From contig OY855904.1 in NCBI GenBank assembly GCA_963693305.1, positions 37,269,917 through 37,333,916 on the forward strand: a DNA stretch of 64,000 bases, written 5' to 3'. The notes beneath the pieces were generated by a model, which made no database searches, was not told where the DNA came from, and was given only the letters and a program-made list of their open reading frames with translations. Source of the DNA: Meandrina meandrites. Lineage: Eukaryota; Cnidaria; Anthozoa; Scleractinia; Meandrinidae. A program made the position numbers and the translations under genes. Within the stretch, counting starts at the first letter, position 1, and each line of letters opens with the position of its first letter. Below, piece after piece: positions 12,567 through 23,004 of this stretch.

Positions 12567-13796
12567 TTTACTGCTTCTGTTTGGAAGGTGATCTTGCAAG
12601 GTGATCGATCGCTAGGCGAGTGTTTTTATATTTTACAACATTTACTTCTCATAGCCTGCGTCGCAGACAGTCTAAACCGCCGAGGATTATGTGACACGTC
12701 CGGCAGCACATCGAAGGACAGCTTTAATTGTTACCCGACCTCAAAGACCACAAGAGAGTCAAAAATTCTAGTCAAAACAAACCTTGGAGGAAGCCACATT
12801 TGCATAATCACTGCTATGTCGGCATTTTGTTAAATGTGAACCAAAAGATCACACATTCCCTGCAAATGTTGTCATCAATTTCTTCATCTTCCGTGAAACT
12901 TTTAGTCAATCATAATAAACGTTCAAGTAAGAAACAAACTTTTAATTTGAACCTTTTCGTGACTTCGCATTATTATATTAAAGCGAAACGCGAAGATAGA
13001 CGGACACGCTGTCACGCTCAAATGTTAAATAAAGAATTGGAAGAAGCTTACTTTTGCATAATCACAGCTCCGTCGGGTTAAAGGGGCACTGTCACGAGCA
13101 AAGCTTCAAAAATTCAACTGCCCAAAAACATGTTCACACCGTTGGAAACATATTAACAGTGGTCAAGTTTTCTTATAATTACTATACCAGTGTACTGAAG
13201 CTAAATATAGAGTGATATAACTGTGATACCATCGGGAGCTTTTGATCTCAACTTGAAAAAGTCAGCCTGACTTTTTCAAGTTCTGTCCTTGTGGTTTGGA
13301 AAAATTGATGAAAACTATTCATGGTCACCCTCTTCTTTAAACAATTTACTAGATATCCTTCCCTTTAGAACGTAGGAGCATTTCCTGCATGGTTGAAAGT
13401 ACTTAGTCGTAATTTTAGTGCCATTTTACTAAAAAAGCCAAAAAATGTCCGTGACAGTGTCCCTTTAAGAAGCTTAATTATCCCACAATAGGACTTAATA
13501 TTCCTCGGGAGAGCTCAGTTAAGTAAATTTTCCTGTACCAAGCTTATGTACTTCCAAATTTCGGAGTATCGTCAAGCGTACGGGTTCTTTATGGAGCCAC
13601 AAGCGTAAACGTGTTGATTATCACGCGCTGTAAAATAACGATGGAACACCATAGAAATACCGACCTAAAAGCTGAAAAATACTCACGAAACCTTTCAGAT
13701 GATCGGTTAGAAACAAAATATGAAAGCTGTGAGAAGTAAATGTTGTAAAATATAAAAACACTCACCTAGCAATCGATCAACACAAGCAGTAAGCCA
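12567..13796. mobile_element. TIR element nested in the composite
   Basis: The sequence GAGTGTTTTTATATTTTACA and flanking bases at about 12602-12655 are complementary to 13727-13783, giving terminal inverted repeats of at least 50 bases. The internal 1.1 kb has no transposase and is itself interrupted by the TTAA MITE at 13078-13468. Confidence 0.65.
13078..13468. mobile_element. TTAA-ended MITE, GGGGCACTGTCAC family, copy 1
   Basis: The element starts TTAAAGGGGCACTGTCACG and ends CGTGACAGTGTCCCTTTAA, with TTAA at both borders. It has a piggyBac-like target site and an internal inverted structure (GTCAGGCTGACTTTTTCAAG area near 13260). Two relatives lie at 32226-32604 and 35550-36110. Confidence 0.85.
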
Positions 13797-13798
13797 AG

Positions 13799-14808
13799 AT
13801 GTTCGTTGGTGTTATCAACCGCCTAACTCCACATCCCAGCAAATGCGAGGCCATGATTCTCTCTAAAGCTAGTCTCATAAGACCGCTGCCTGCCATCTGC
13901 ATTGGCGAGTCTGTTATAGATTACAAGACGAAAACCAGGCTGCTGGGTGTCACCTTGGATCAAAACTTGAGTTGGATACCTCATCTGGAAGAACTTATTA
14001 AAAGTTTCGCAAACAAAATAAGTCTTTTGAAGAAGTCCCAGTTTCTGCCCAGGCACGTGTGTGAATCTTTTTATCTAAAAGTTATTCGACCATCCATAAC
14101 GTACGCAATGCCAGTCTGGGGTGGAGTGATTCAAACGGAGTTGTTTAAAGCATTAGACATGTTAGAAAGACAACAGTTTCGTGTTGCTAGGATCATTTTA
14201 GAAAAACCTACGACAGAAGTCTTATCTTCCACCAAGTGGAATTCATTAACTCACATATACAAACTCTCCTTGATTAAACTTCTCTACAAAGGATACATCG
14301 GCGCACTCCCACATGCCCCCGTTGAACAATTAATAAATTACAACACCAGATCAGCTTCCAGACTAAGACACGGGCTTAAAGCACCGAGTTTCACATCGAA
14401 ATATATGCAGAACTCTATTGCATACAGAGGGGCCATCCTCTGGAATGCAATAGGACGGTCTCATCCATCGTTAATTGACCGTTTCGAACACCTTGACATC
14501 AAATCTTTTCTGAAAAACGTGGCAAATTGTTACACTTTTAGGGATTTTAACTTCAACGTTTTAGCGCCACAAACAATCAACAATAGGTTTAAGGATTTTA
14601 CATATTTTTAACTTTTATTCTCACTCATTCGAATTCATAATAATTTTATAGCTTTTAAAACGTAGATAGTAGGCCTTTTTATAACGATTTTTAACATTTT
14701 TTATCTTTTTCCGTTTCATTTTAATTTTTGTACACGACCCCACAAGCTTGTAGCTTTATATTTTATCGTGTATAAATAAAGGTTGTATGTATGTATGTAT
14801 GTACATCG
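13799..14808 (+). mobile_element. 5'-truncated non-LTR retrotransposon (RT C-terminal part)
   Basis: An open frame of 270 residues (13799-14611) matches the C-terminal end of CR1/Jockey/L2-type reverse transcriptases. It has the LLGVTLDQNLSWIPH block, the SFYLKVIRPSITYAMPVWGG block and a leucine-rich C-terminal domain with RHGLKAP and AILWNAI. The catalytic palm and endonuclease are missing, as expected for a 5'-truncated insertion. About 190 bases of 3' UTR follow, ending in a TGTA tandem tail (about 14786-14806), which is typical of these LINEs. The remaining frame is intact, which suggests a fairly young insertion. Confidence 0.85.
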
Positions 14809-14965
14809 TGGGCCATCGGTAGGTCATCGTTGATACGAAGTGTTCGCGAAGAGACCACAAGATCTGTATTTATTTGTGCTGATTGGCTACGAACTATATT
14901 CTATTGTTACTTACTTACATTCGGAAATCTTACATGACTGCAACAGTGACTACTGGCGCAGGCGC
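14809..14965. other. Short spacer before the outer IR arm
   Basis: This is sequence between the LINE tail and the resumed outer arm of the large inverted repeat. No feature was seen. Confidence 0.4.
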
Positions 14966-15043
14966 AGCAGTCACAATAAAACCGTATTGGCAAACAGCAT
15001 AACTAAATCCCAAACTTAATTTTGGCGGTAATCACCCCTCATA
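14966..15043 (-). repeat. Outer part of the right arm of the large inverted repeat
   Basis: This is complementary to 8366-8427, including the terminal TATGAGGGGTGATTACCGCC and the GCTGTTTGCCAA block. It marks the right end of the composite. Confidence 0.8.
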
Positions 15044-15683
15044 TAAAGCAGCGCGCGCGAGCGCGCGCACACAAACAAAATGGCGGCTTTTTTCTATGAA
15101 ACTTAGCCCGCGCGCGAGAGAAATAAATTGTCGCTTTCACGTAAACGAGTATGGTGACCTATCGATTTTTTCACGTATTTTGGGTGCAACGATCAAATTC
15201 TCTCTATAAAATGAATACAGATCAATTTCTATGTTTGAAAAAAAGATTATCACCAGAAACGCGTACTTTGCCAATACTCGCAAAGGAATTGTGTGGTATC
15301 AGAAGCATATCACCTAGGTGATATGCTTCTGGTGGTATATATAAGGTCTCCCTGCTCCAAAACGAATGTGGTGACCCCCTCTTTTTTATTTCAAAATTTA
15401 AGTTCCCTTAAGGCAGGTAACCAACTAGTGGGCACAGTTTGGTTGAAAATCTATGTTCAGTTCTATTTCGGGGGAATGACCTTAAATAGTTTAGTAATTC
15501 TAGTCTGAAATCGAAATACTCGACCGCCAGAAAGAAAGTCAACGCCTATAAACAATTCGAATTCTCGAATGATTACAACCTTTAATTACATGATTTTTAC
15601 ATGAAAAACCGAGTGATAATTTTATAACGCTTTGTTCCTGCAAATAGTTTATTAAATGCTCAGTACGGTATTTTATAATAACT
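15044..15683. other. Spacer between composite repeat and Polinton
   Basis: The stretch has a GCGCGCGCGAGCGCGCGC tract at 15052-15069, a perfect 30-base palindrome at 15301-15330 and otherwise AT-rich sequence. No gene was recognised. Confidence 0.5.
15301..15330. repeat. Perfect 30-base palindrome
   Basis: The half AGAAGCATATCACCT is followed directly by its exact complement, with no loop. It may be the tip of a small foldback element or a recombination footprint. Confidence 0.9.
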
Positions 15684-15688
15684 ATGTT
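15684..15688. repeat. Target-site duplication, left (ATGTT)
   Basis: ATGTT directly precedes the left terminal repeat and recurs directly after the right one (34293-34297). Moving the right border in by one base gives a 6-base TATGTT duplication, the size usual for Polintons. Confidence 0.75.
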
Positions 15689-16062
15689 AGTAGTATAGTC
15701 GGAGTCAAACGAATACCACTTTGGGTTGGGGCGGGAGTTGGGAGGTTTGTAAACGTCTGTTAACCAAAAAGCAAAAGCTAAACCCCGCTCACATTGCTCG
15801 CGCGGTTCATCTTTTGCTTTTTGGTTAACAGACGTTTACACATTTCCCAAGTCAACCCAAAGATAATATTCGTTTGACTCCGACTATACTACTAGAGGTC
15901 GTTTAAAAAATAAAGCAACCAGGGTTATATCAGAAAAATGGTGCGAGGAAAAAAACAAATGACCACATTTTCGGCTACCTTTTTTGCTTGGTGGTTGTCT
16001 AAGAAAAAATGCGCTCCTATAAAACACAAGCAATTAGAGAATTGACACCGTGCAGTATAAAA
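15689..16062 (+). repeat. Left terminal inverted repeat of the Polinton
   Basis: This is the 374-base repeat matched by 33919-34292 with only a couple of differences. Its outer 205 bases (15689-15893) are themselves an imperfect inverted repeat: the first 27 bases return as an exact complement at the inner end. A 30-base TTTGTAAACGTCTGTTAACC-type arm is also mirrored inside it. It ends in a TATAAAA box at the inner edge. Confidence 0.97.
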
Positions 16063-16090
16063 AAGTTTTTTCAATTAGAGAATTACCACC
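16031..16090 (+). promoter_or_regulatory. Paired CAATTAGAGAATT motifs around a TATA box before the polymerase gene
   Basis: CAATTAGAGAATTGACACC (16031-16049) and CAATTAGAGAATTACCACC (16072-16090) are direct copies, with TATAAAA between them. The first is inside the terminal repeat and the second is just outside. The same motif occurs upstream of both right-end genes (33931-33950 and 33669-33687). It is a candidate control element for the genes at the two ends. Confidence 0.55.
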
Positions 16091-16129
16091 TTAAGATTAT
16101 ATTAATTAATTTTCAAAAAATATTTTTTC

Positions 16130-16140
16130 TATAATATACA
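16130..16140 (+). promoter_or_regulatory. TATA-like box touching the polymerase start codon
   Basis: TATAATATACA lies directly before the ATG at 16141. It belongs to a set of boxes placed the same way before most genes of this element. Confidence 0.5.
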
Positions 16141-19100
16141 ATGGACGAAATAGGCTTCAAATCTTTGGAAGATGTCGACTTTGAAGCTTTGGAAGAAGAA
16201 CTTGCGAAAATAGACCCAGCAGAGTTGCGCTATTTATCGCAATTAATTTCAGAAAACGTGCCTGCAGTTAAAAAGATAATTAAGAATGTGTTAGAAGAAC
16301 CAATTTCAGAAGAAACACAGAAGCGATTAAAATCACCTTTACAACCAAAACCTTACCAACCAATACCACCACCAAGAAATAGGAACAGAAGACAACAACT
16401 TCTGAGACGATTTGATCCCTTTCCACCCCAGAATATTCGAAATGTGACAGACTACCAGAATGAGATTCTGAATCTGTACGACGTCACAAAATTTGAGGGT
16501 GAAGAGAGCAAAGGTCGGCGTTATATTCGGTGGCGCTTCATCAAAGATTTGGAAAAAGACCTCACACCAAATTTTATGGAAAAAATAAGAGAGAGCGTGA
16601 GGTCATCATTTTACATCAGGCACGTTTATTCGTATAAGTTACGTAACATTGAAGACGGCACCATAATTTTCTACTACACCAACAAAGGCTCCCCTTGGAT
16701 GAACACATATGCAGAAGCGGAGAATTGGTTAATTAAGATGGAGGCAAAACGTCTGGATGCAGATAGTATCGAAAGACCAAACACAAAGTGGATCTTCGAT
16801 GGTCACTTTAATGTTGATGTGAAGGTTGTGCTTGACCGTCAACCACTGATGGGAACAGGACCCTTACCAGACTGGTTGCGCAACCTTGCACGTGGGAATC
16901 ATGCAATGGTAGCACTGGATACCTATAGAGATAACATGTGTTTATGGCGTTGTATTGCTGTGCACAGAGGAGCTAGGCCAGATCGAAGTACAAAAGTAGC
17001 CCAAGGTCTAGCCAAGAGTTTCTTCAAGCTCAGGAATATGCCGACGGACTGTTCAAAAACCTCACTGGACGAATTAGAAAAGGTAGAAATGCATCTGAAT
17101 AAGGGCACTGCTTTCTCAGGTTGGCTAGGCATAAGGGTTTATGTGCCCGAGCGTGTAGGAACTGAAGTTGTATGGCATCTCACAAGAAATCCTGCTGCAC
17201 AGTTAAAAAATATTATGACAATTGGTATTTTTGGGGAGCACGCGTTCTTAATAAAAGATATTGCAAAGTTAGCAAAAACTTATGCATGCATCCATTGCAA
17301 CGCAAGATTCACAAAGGCTTGCAACCTTCAACGTCATGCAGAAAGGTGTGCCCAAGGGAAAACTGTAATAGATTGCCCAGGTGAAAAGGTCGAAGCACCG
17401 GAGACAGCTTATGAGAAAGCATTTTATCCAAAGCATCAAGCATCCAAAGAATCAATAAGGTGGCTTGAGTATGTAGCAAAGCGTTGGAAAATCCGAATTC
17501 ACCATGCAATGTCCGGGCATGGAGGAGAGCGTTGGATAGAGCGCGCACCTGTTGATGGATACAACCATGAGAAAAAGATAGTTTTTCAATACCACGGTTG
17601 CTACTGGCATGGTTGTCGAAAATGTTACCATGATCGTGACAAAATAATTGACCGTGGTGACAAAACAAGAGAAGATCTTTACATAGGCACAAAGAAGCGC
17701 ACAGCTTATCTTAGAAAGGCTGGCTACCGCGTAATTGAAGCTTGGGCTTGTGAAGTTGGAGAAATCTCTGATGAGCTACCTCAAACCCAAACAAAAAACT
17801 ACCCTCACGCGATCTTTTACGATTTTGAGTCGTATGGTGACAAAAATCAGCGAAAGGAGCCGACGGACAATCGAACAATCGAGAACGCACACATACCAAT
17901 CTCAGTGAGCATCGGTGATACCCTTGAAAGAGAGCCAACTCACATCTGTGACAGAGATCCCGCAGAGCTGGTCCGCAAGTTTATGGAAGAGCTGGAGAGA
18001 CGCGGAAAAAACATCAGAACAAAAGTAAGAGATGAATTTATGCCAGCAGACTTAAACCTGCTACCAAAAGATCAGAGGAAAAAAATAGAAGAATGGTGTG
18101 ACCAGGTCCCAGTCACCGGATTCAACACCGAGACTTACGATCTGAATCTAATCAAAAAGTACTTCGAAGAGCGCCTTGCGGACACAACCAACAAAGTAAG
18201 AGTGGCAAAGAACGGAAACAAAATCATGTTCTTACTCACTTGTGGCTTCCGTTTTCTTGACATAATCAACTACCTAGGCCCAGGAACCAGTTATGAGAAA
18301 TGGGTAAAAGCCTACGAATGCAAGACAGTAAAATCATGGTTTCCATACGAGTGGTTTGACAGACCAGAAAAGCTGGATTACCCAGGGTTGCCAGATTATA
18401 TGGATTGGTATTCAAAGTTGAAAGGCGAATTTGTGCTAAAACTGTCGGACTGGAAAGCTTGCAAGAAGCTGTTCCGAGAAAAGGGAATGAAAACCTTCAA
18501 AGACTGGCTGCGTTACTACAATAATCTAGATGTGGCTCCCGGACTTGAGGCGCTTCAAAAAATGAAAAACTTCTACACTGAGAAGGGAATCGACATCATG
18601 AAAGACGCAGTCAGCATCCCAGGTGTGAGTTTACATTACTTGCTAAAGGGAGCTCTTGATCGTAACGCAGAGCTTTACAGCCCAAGCAAAGAAGCATATG
18701 AGATGCTAAAAGAAGCTGTTGTCGGAGGCCCGAGCCTCGTTTTCACAAGGATTCACGAAGTTGGAAAAACAAGAATAAGGTCGCATCAAATAGCAGAACC
18801 ACAACTTTGCAAAAACATTCTCGGTTACGACGCCAACGCCCTGTATCTTTCAACAATGCTAAGAGAAATGCCTTGTGGAAAGGAAAGGGTTGTACACTAC
18901 GAAGACGAGTACCAAATAAATAGCGCTCCTGTACTAACGCATAGGCTCAAAGAAAGAAGCTGGTTCGGGTTTGCTGAAATAGACATAGAGATTCCAAATC
19001 ACTTACACCAAAAGTTCGAGGAAATGTGTCCGTTCTTCTACAACAAAGTGGTGCCAGCTAAAGCTGTCCCCGAGCATATGCTCAAATACTTGCGTGATAC

Positions 19101-20082
19101 AGGAAGAAAACGCGGAGAAGATAAGAAACTCATGGGAACGTTGTCAGCACAGAGGATGGTTGTATACGCCCCTCTGCTACTCTGGTATGTGTAATCACGG
19201 AGCAGTTATCAAAAGGGTTTATCGGACAATTGACTACACACCGGCCAAGATCTTTCCCTGGTTTGTGGAACAAGTCACGGAGGCTCGCCGGACAGGAGAC
19301 GTGGAAAAAAGCAAGGCACTGCTTGCAGAGGTGTTTAAACTTCTAGGAAACAGCGGATACGGGAAGCTAATAGAAGCCTTGGAGCGGCAAACAAATGTCA
19401 TTTATACAAAAGACGAGAAGGTAGTCGACAGAGCCTTGCGAAGCGCGTATTTCTCAGATCTTGATGAGATTGGGGAGGCGTATGAGTTGGAAAGCCGGAA
19501 GCCACGGATTACAATAAGAAGACCGTTTCAGATTGGAATCGCTGTATATCAGCTGGCAAAGCTACGGATGTTGGAATTTTATTACGACTTCCTAGACAGG
19601 TATTTTGACAGAAGAGATTTCGAGCTGATCCAGATGGACACGGACAGCAACTACATAGCCATCTCTGGTAAGAAACTAGAGGACATTGTGCGACCAGAGC
19701 TGAAAGTAGAATTCGAGGCGCAAAAAAAGAATTGGCTGGCATGGGACAAGTGGAGTGGTCGAACACCTGGTCTGTTTAAGCTGGAGTGTGAGGGCAAACG
19801 GATGATTGCGCTCTGCTCAAAGTGCTATTTCATTGACGACCAGGTGAAAAAAAGAAGTTCAGCACAAAGGGTATGTCAAAGAAGCAAAACAATATAAACT
19901 GGCAGCGTTTCAAGACAGCGCTTCAAGGAAGCAAGGATATGGCAACAAACAGAGGTTTCAGAATGCGGGATGGAAATATAGTAACTTACGAGCAGCAGAA
20001 GCTGGGGTTGAGTGCTTATTATGACAAACGATGGGTGCTGCCCGACGGGATACATACCGAACCAATCGAATATCACATTTAG
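16141..20082 (+). pseudogene. polB: Protein-primed family B DNA polymerase (Polinton), two frameshifts
   Basis: This is the replicative polymerase of the element. The first frame (16141-19194, 1017 residues) carries an N-terminal extension with a DNMCLWRC block (about 264), a C2H2-type zinc finger CIHCNARFTKACNLQRHAERC split by normal spacing (about 383) and a YHGCYWHGC block (about 484). It continues with exonuclease motifs: Exo I FYDFES (559), Exo II GFNTETYD (660) and Exo III YYNNLD (792). Polymerase motif A, GYDANALYLS, is at about 895. The frame then changes near 19190. The second frame (to 19897) has motif B LLGNSGYGK and motif C MDTDS (about 19634). A second change near 19850, in an A-run, leads to the C-terminal frame ending at 20082. 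The total matches the usual 1,200-1,400 residues. The gene ends tail to tail with the integrase, overlapping it by four bases at most. The breaks are either decay or sequencing error. Confidence 0.95.
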
Positions 20083-21065
20083 TTCACAGCCGGTGGAAGA
20101 GTGGTGTTGGGAGGTACAACCAGCAGTTCTTCACGCACAGAGCCGCGTTTAGGTCCGTCATACAAATAGTAGAGAACGGGCTGATTCGGTTTGGTAAAGG
20201 ATCGTTCGATGTTGTAAACTTTCAAAGACCAGATTGGATCAGTGGCTCTTTTTACACCACCTTCAAGCTCGCCAGGTTGGTACAAATACCTAACATTAAC
20301 GATGGATGGGAGCTTTTTTTCGTTCAAACCAACAGGTCTCAAATATTTAGTTGACGGCTTGGAAGTCACAGCCTTTTCTTTGATTGCGGCAGCAGGTTTC
20401 ATACCAATCAGCCGAGTGACTTGGTTGTTCAGAGCAGAAACAACTGCAGGAAGTCTTTTTACCCACGTCGTAGACCGCTGGCCCTCAGGCAGACGCATTT
20501 CAACGGCGTACTGGTACCCGAACAAGCGCTCAGCCAGGGTGCGGTTGAAACGTTCAACGATAGCTTGGTCTCTGTGAATTTCAGGGCGCCCTCGTCTGAT
20601 GGAAGTTTTGTGTTTCTCCATTTCTTTTGTAACAGCACCCATGAATTCGCGCCCAGGATCAACCTGCAGCATCTGTGGCCACTTCAGAGGCCCGCGTGTA
20701 TAAATTGTCTGAAAAGCTTTGGCAACCTCGGCAGAATCTTTGGAGGTTAAAGGCTGAGCTTCTTTGAATCTGCTGGCAACATCAACAACGGTAAGCGCGT
20801 ATTTGTAAGTGCTACGGCCCACTTTGTTATGCGGCAGAAAAAGAAGATCTGCCTGATGCACTTTGTTGGGTAAGGACACATCAAATTTTGGACGAGGAAT
20901 GAAGCGCGGTGCGAGGAGGTAGATCTGCCAGAGCGCTTGTTTGAACAACCATTCTTTAGCAATAACTTCAGGAACCTTAGCAGCAGCCGCTAATTTTTTA
21001 ATGGCAGAGATACCTTTCCAGTAACCTTGTGGGCTGTAGTAACGCCGCTCTAATTTTCTTTCCAT
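20079..21065 (-). CDS. int: Retrovirus-like DDE integrase
   Basis: This protein of 328 residues inserts the element into the host genome. An N-terminal helical domain (about 1-55) lacks an obvious HHCC zinc site. The rve catalytic core has Asp73 (VHQADLLFLP), Asp136 (LQVDPGREF) and Glu171 (QAIVERFNR), and the last two are 35 residues apart, as in the D,D(35)E pattern. The C-terminal part (about 245-315) resembles the beta-rich DNA-binding/chromo-like tail of Polinton integrases. The frame is intact. The stop overlaps the end of the polymerase gene on the other strand, and the start faces the next plus-strand gene across about 28 bases or less. The start at 21065 is the first ATG after an AT-rich TTATTTAA box. 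Confidence 0.95.
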   Translation of the reverse strand: MERKLERRYYSPQGYWKGISAIKKLAAAAKVPEVIAKEWLFKQALWQIYLLAPRFIPRPKFDVSLPNKVHQADLLFLPHNKVGRSTYKYALTVVDVASRFKEAQPLTSKDSAEVAKAFQTIYTRGPLKWPQMLQVDPGREFMGAVTKEMEKHKTSIRRGRPEIHRDQAIVERFNRTLAERLFGYQYAVEMRLPEGQRSTTWVKRLPAVVSALNNQVTRLIGMKPAAAIKEKAVTSKPSTKYLRPVGLNEKKLPSIVNVRYLYQPGELEGGVKRATDPIWSLKVYNIERSFTKPNQPVLYYLYDGPKRGSVREELLVVPPNTTLPPAVN

Positions 21066-21084
21066 TTAAATAATTATGCGTGGA

Positions 21085-21093
21085 CATATATAC
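21085..21093 (+). promoter_or_regulatory. TATA-like box touching a start codon
   Basis: CATATATAC lies directly before the ATG at 21094. Its placement favours 21094 over the ATG at 21076 as the true start of the following gene. Confidence 0.5.
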
Positions 21094-21639
21094 ATGGCTA
21101 CAAAAATGAGTTTGGGTAACCCTTACGAAGGGGTGTGGGGTTTACCCCACCGTGAACAGCTAAAAAAAGAGCTTATCAAAATGTTGGTAGAAAAGCAGGC
21201 AGCGAAAATAAAAGAAATCGAGCCGGAAATCGATCTTGACGACCAAGAATGGGTTTACCCTAGGGGTGTGGGGTTTACCCCACTGTGGGATGAACCCCAC
21301 GAAGAGATGAGATCCTCACCACCTCTCACACCAAAATTATGGTATTTAATTGCGGTACTAAAAAAAACCGGCATTTTTCATTTAGAACAGGTAGGTGACA
21401 AAATAGGGTTGATTTTTTTAGGCAATATCATTCGGCATTTCAAGCTGTTAAATCCCGGGTCGTGTAACTACGTTTGTTTTTTATACAACTATTTTCAAAA
21501 GGTCTCACCTAACGATTGGCCGGCAAGAAATGCAATACTGAAAAAGCTCGAGAAAAGTTTGCCGAAGATGCAACAAACCAGAAATAAAGCCGAAAAAAGT
21601 TTCAACGAATGGTGGTTGGTTGCGAACAGCCCAGATTAA
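21094..21639 (+). CDS. Polinton protein of unknown function (about 181 residues)
   Basis: The start at 21094 is preferred because a CATATATAC box directly precedes it; an upstream ATG at 21076 would add six residues. The N-terminal third is charged and helical (KKELIKMLVEKQAAKIKEIE) and is interrupted by two copies of the element's palindromic repeat, read as GVWGLPH and RGVGFTPLWDE. The C-terminal half (LTPKLWYLIAVLKKTGIFHL onward) looks like a compact helical domain with conserved Trp, and the frame ends in a basic helix. No known family was recognised. The stop overlaps the stop of the next minus-strand gene. The unbroken frame despite two repeat insertions suggests the repeats are tolerated in a linker. 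Confidence 0.75.
   Translation: MATKMSLGNPYEGVWGLPHREQLKKELIKMLVEKQAAKIKEIEPEIDLDDQEWVYPRGVGFTPLWDEPHEEMRSSPPLTPKLWYLIAVLKKTGIFHLEQVGDKIGLIFLGNIIRHFKLLNPGSCNYVCFLYNYFQKVSPNDWPARNAILKKLEKSLPKMQQTRNKAEKSFNEWWLVANSPD
21130..21154. repeat. Palindromic repeat copy 1
   Basis: GGGGTGTGGGGTTTACCCCA plus flank, in the plus-strand 181-residue gene. The stem is TGGGGT/ACCCCA. Confidence 0.85.
21251..21300. repeat. Palindromic repeat copy 2
   Basis: This is a long form containing GGGTTTACCC twice around TAGGGGTGTG and followed by CACTGTGGG. It is in frame in the same gene as copy 1. Confidence 0.85.
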
Positions 21640-22175
21640 ACAGCAGTTGTCTTTGATGTTCTTTTACCACCATTACCACTGTGGGGTACCCCCACTCCAC
21701 TGTCAGTGTGGTTTGAAAAACGCAGTTTTGTCTTTGCAGTAGTAAAGGTGTTGTACTTTTTGACAATATCTTGATACTCACCGTCAGAGATTACACCATC
21801 TTCAAGAGCGGTTGATATGAGAGAGTTGATTGTGCTCAGCGTTTCTTCAGCCAGGGTCTGTATTTTTTCGTGTTTTTTCGCTTTGCGCAGGAAAAATTTG
21901 ATGGTGACCATGCAGGAGGTTGACACCAATGAAAACAAGGTGGCGGTTGCGATTAAAGGGCCCCCAACAACAATACCAACCGCAGAAAGAGAAGCGGCGA
22001 GCCCAGAGCCGGTAAGAATGGTAGCGACTCCGCCTGTTAATGCACATACCGTTTGGCAACGTGTGTGCCACCGTTTGAATTTGGCTGAGGTTTTGTAGTA
22101 GTGCACCAACTGGTTTTCTAAATTTGTTTTGATCAATTCTATTTCAGCCCGCCTGAATTTTGTTGCAGAATCCAT
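21636..22175 (-). CDS. Putative membrane protein with hydrophobic hairpin
   Basis: This protein has 179 residues. An N-terminal charged helix (1-40) is followed by a long glycine- and alanine-rich hydrophobic stretch (about 44-90, from VCALTGGVATILTGSGLAAS to a second segment around IATATLFSLVS). That stretch is long enough for two membrane-crossing helices. A basic KKFFLRKAKK-like segment and a helical C-terminal half follow. The last 20 residues include the peptide SGVGVPHSG, encoded by a copy of the palindromic repeat. The start codon is preceded by TATATAAAAA. The role is unknown. Membrane-inserting proteins of this kind could act in virion entry or assembly, but that is inference. Confidence 0.8.
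   Translation of the reverse strand: MDSATKFRRAEIELIKTNLENQLVHYYKTSAKFKRWHTRCQTVCALTGGVATILTGSGLAASLSAVGIVVGGPLIATATLFSLVSTSCMVTIKFFLRKAKKHEKIQTLAEETLSTINSLISTALEDGVISDGEYQDIVKKYNTFTTAKTKLRFSNHTDSGVGVPHSGNGGKRTSKTTAV
21679..21706. repeat. Palindromic repeat copy 3
   Basis: CTGTGGGGTACCCCCACTCC and flank, containing the exact palindrome GGGGTACCCC. It lies in the C-terminal end of the membrane protein gene. Confidence 0.85.
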
Positions 22176-22187
22176 TTTTTATATATG
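22176..22187 (-). promoter_or_regulatory. TATA-like box touching a start codon
   Basis: On the minus strand CATATATAAAAA runs directly into the ATG at 22175. Confidence 0.5.
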
Positions 22188-22830
22188 TGTGTTAAAAATG
22201 TCACATATTTTAGTCGCAATAGGTGTTGCGGTATTTTCCGGTTTTCTTGTCGTAAATTAGTTGGTTACACGGTTCGGTAACTCTGGTAGGGTGTGTCCAA
22301 AACTTTTTGCTGAACAGTCCGGTTTTTGTGTTAAACGCCCCCTTAGCAATGTCACCCGACCAATACTTGTCAAGCAGCTTTTTATCAACTCCGGGCAACA
22401 ATTTATATATATCTTGAGCCTGCGAAAACCCGGGAATCTTTTTTCCGATTTGTTCATTGATCGTTTCACCGACACCCAATCCTACCTTTTGCTTCGAGCT
22501 GATTGCGTTGCGCGCCATAGAGTGACCCCACTGCCGCTTGTTTTTGGGGATAGCGTCAAGCGCCTTCACCATTTTTTTGTCTGCAGCGTGTTTGCAGCTT
22601 TTCTCATTTTTCTTGCCTGCACAGACGGCATAATCAACGTCATGCTGCATTGCAACTGCGTCCGTGGCCCCTGTGGGTTGCTGATAAATCTTTAATATCT
22701 TTCCAGTTTTGGGGTCGTAAGAAAGCTGTTTTTCAAGGGGATTGTACGGCCCCGTGTAGTTGTGACCAGGAAGCGTCCACCCTTTTTTTGGTTTAGGCAG
22801 CTTGCCAATAGCTTTATGCAAATCAAAAGC

Positions 22831-22862
22831 CCCACCACTGCGGGGTAAACCCCGCCCCCCAC
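22831..22862. repeat. Palindromic repeat copy 4
   Basis: CCCACCACTGCGGGGTAAAC followed by CCCGCCCCCC, within the phospholipase gene and in frame (read as part of a Gly/Arg-rich segment). Confidence 0.75.
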
Positions 22863-22942
22863 GTTGGTAAAGAGGGTTTCTTGGGTCATCTACTCTATTA
22901 CCCGCATAAATTCTCATATCATGGCCGGCACCACTTTTGGAT

Positions 22943-23004
22943 TTACCCTGGGGTTTTACCCTAGGGGTGTGGGGTACCCCCACTGTGGAGTTTACCCCAC
23001 CACT
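22943..23004. repeat. Palindromic repeat copy 5 (long form)
   Basis: This long form has TACCCTGGGGTTTTACCCTA, GGGGTGTGGGGTACCCCCAC and TGTGGAGTTTACCCCACCAC. It lies exactly at the end of the shared N-terminal module of the phospholipase gene. Confidence 0.85.

Larger units (their letters stand above)
8366..15043. mobile_element. Composite large inverted-repeat element with nested insertions
   Basis: The outer ends are complementary: TATGAGGGGTGATTACCGCC at the left and its complement at about 15024-15043. The left arm (8366-9556) is contiguous. The matching right arm is split into 11264-12413 and 14966-15043 by about 2.5 kb of inserted DNA, which itself holds a TIR element, a TTAA MITE and a LINE fragment. 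No transposase was recognised inside. Open frames in the two arms are mirror copies of each other and are not considered genes. Confidence 0.7.
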
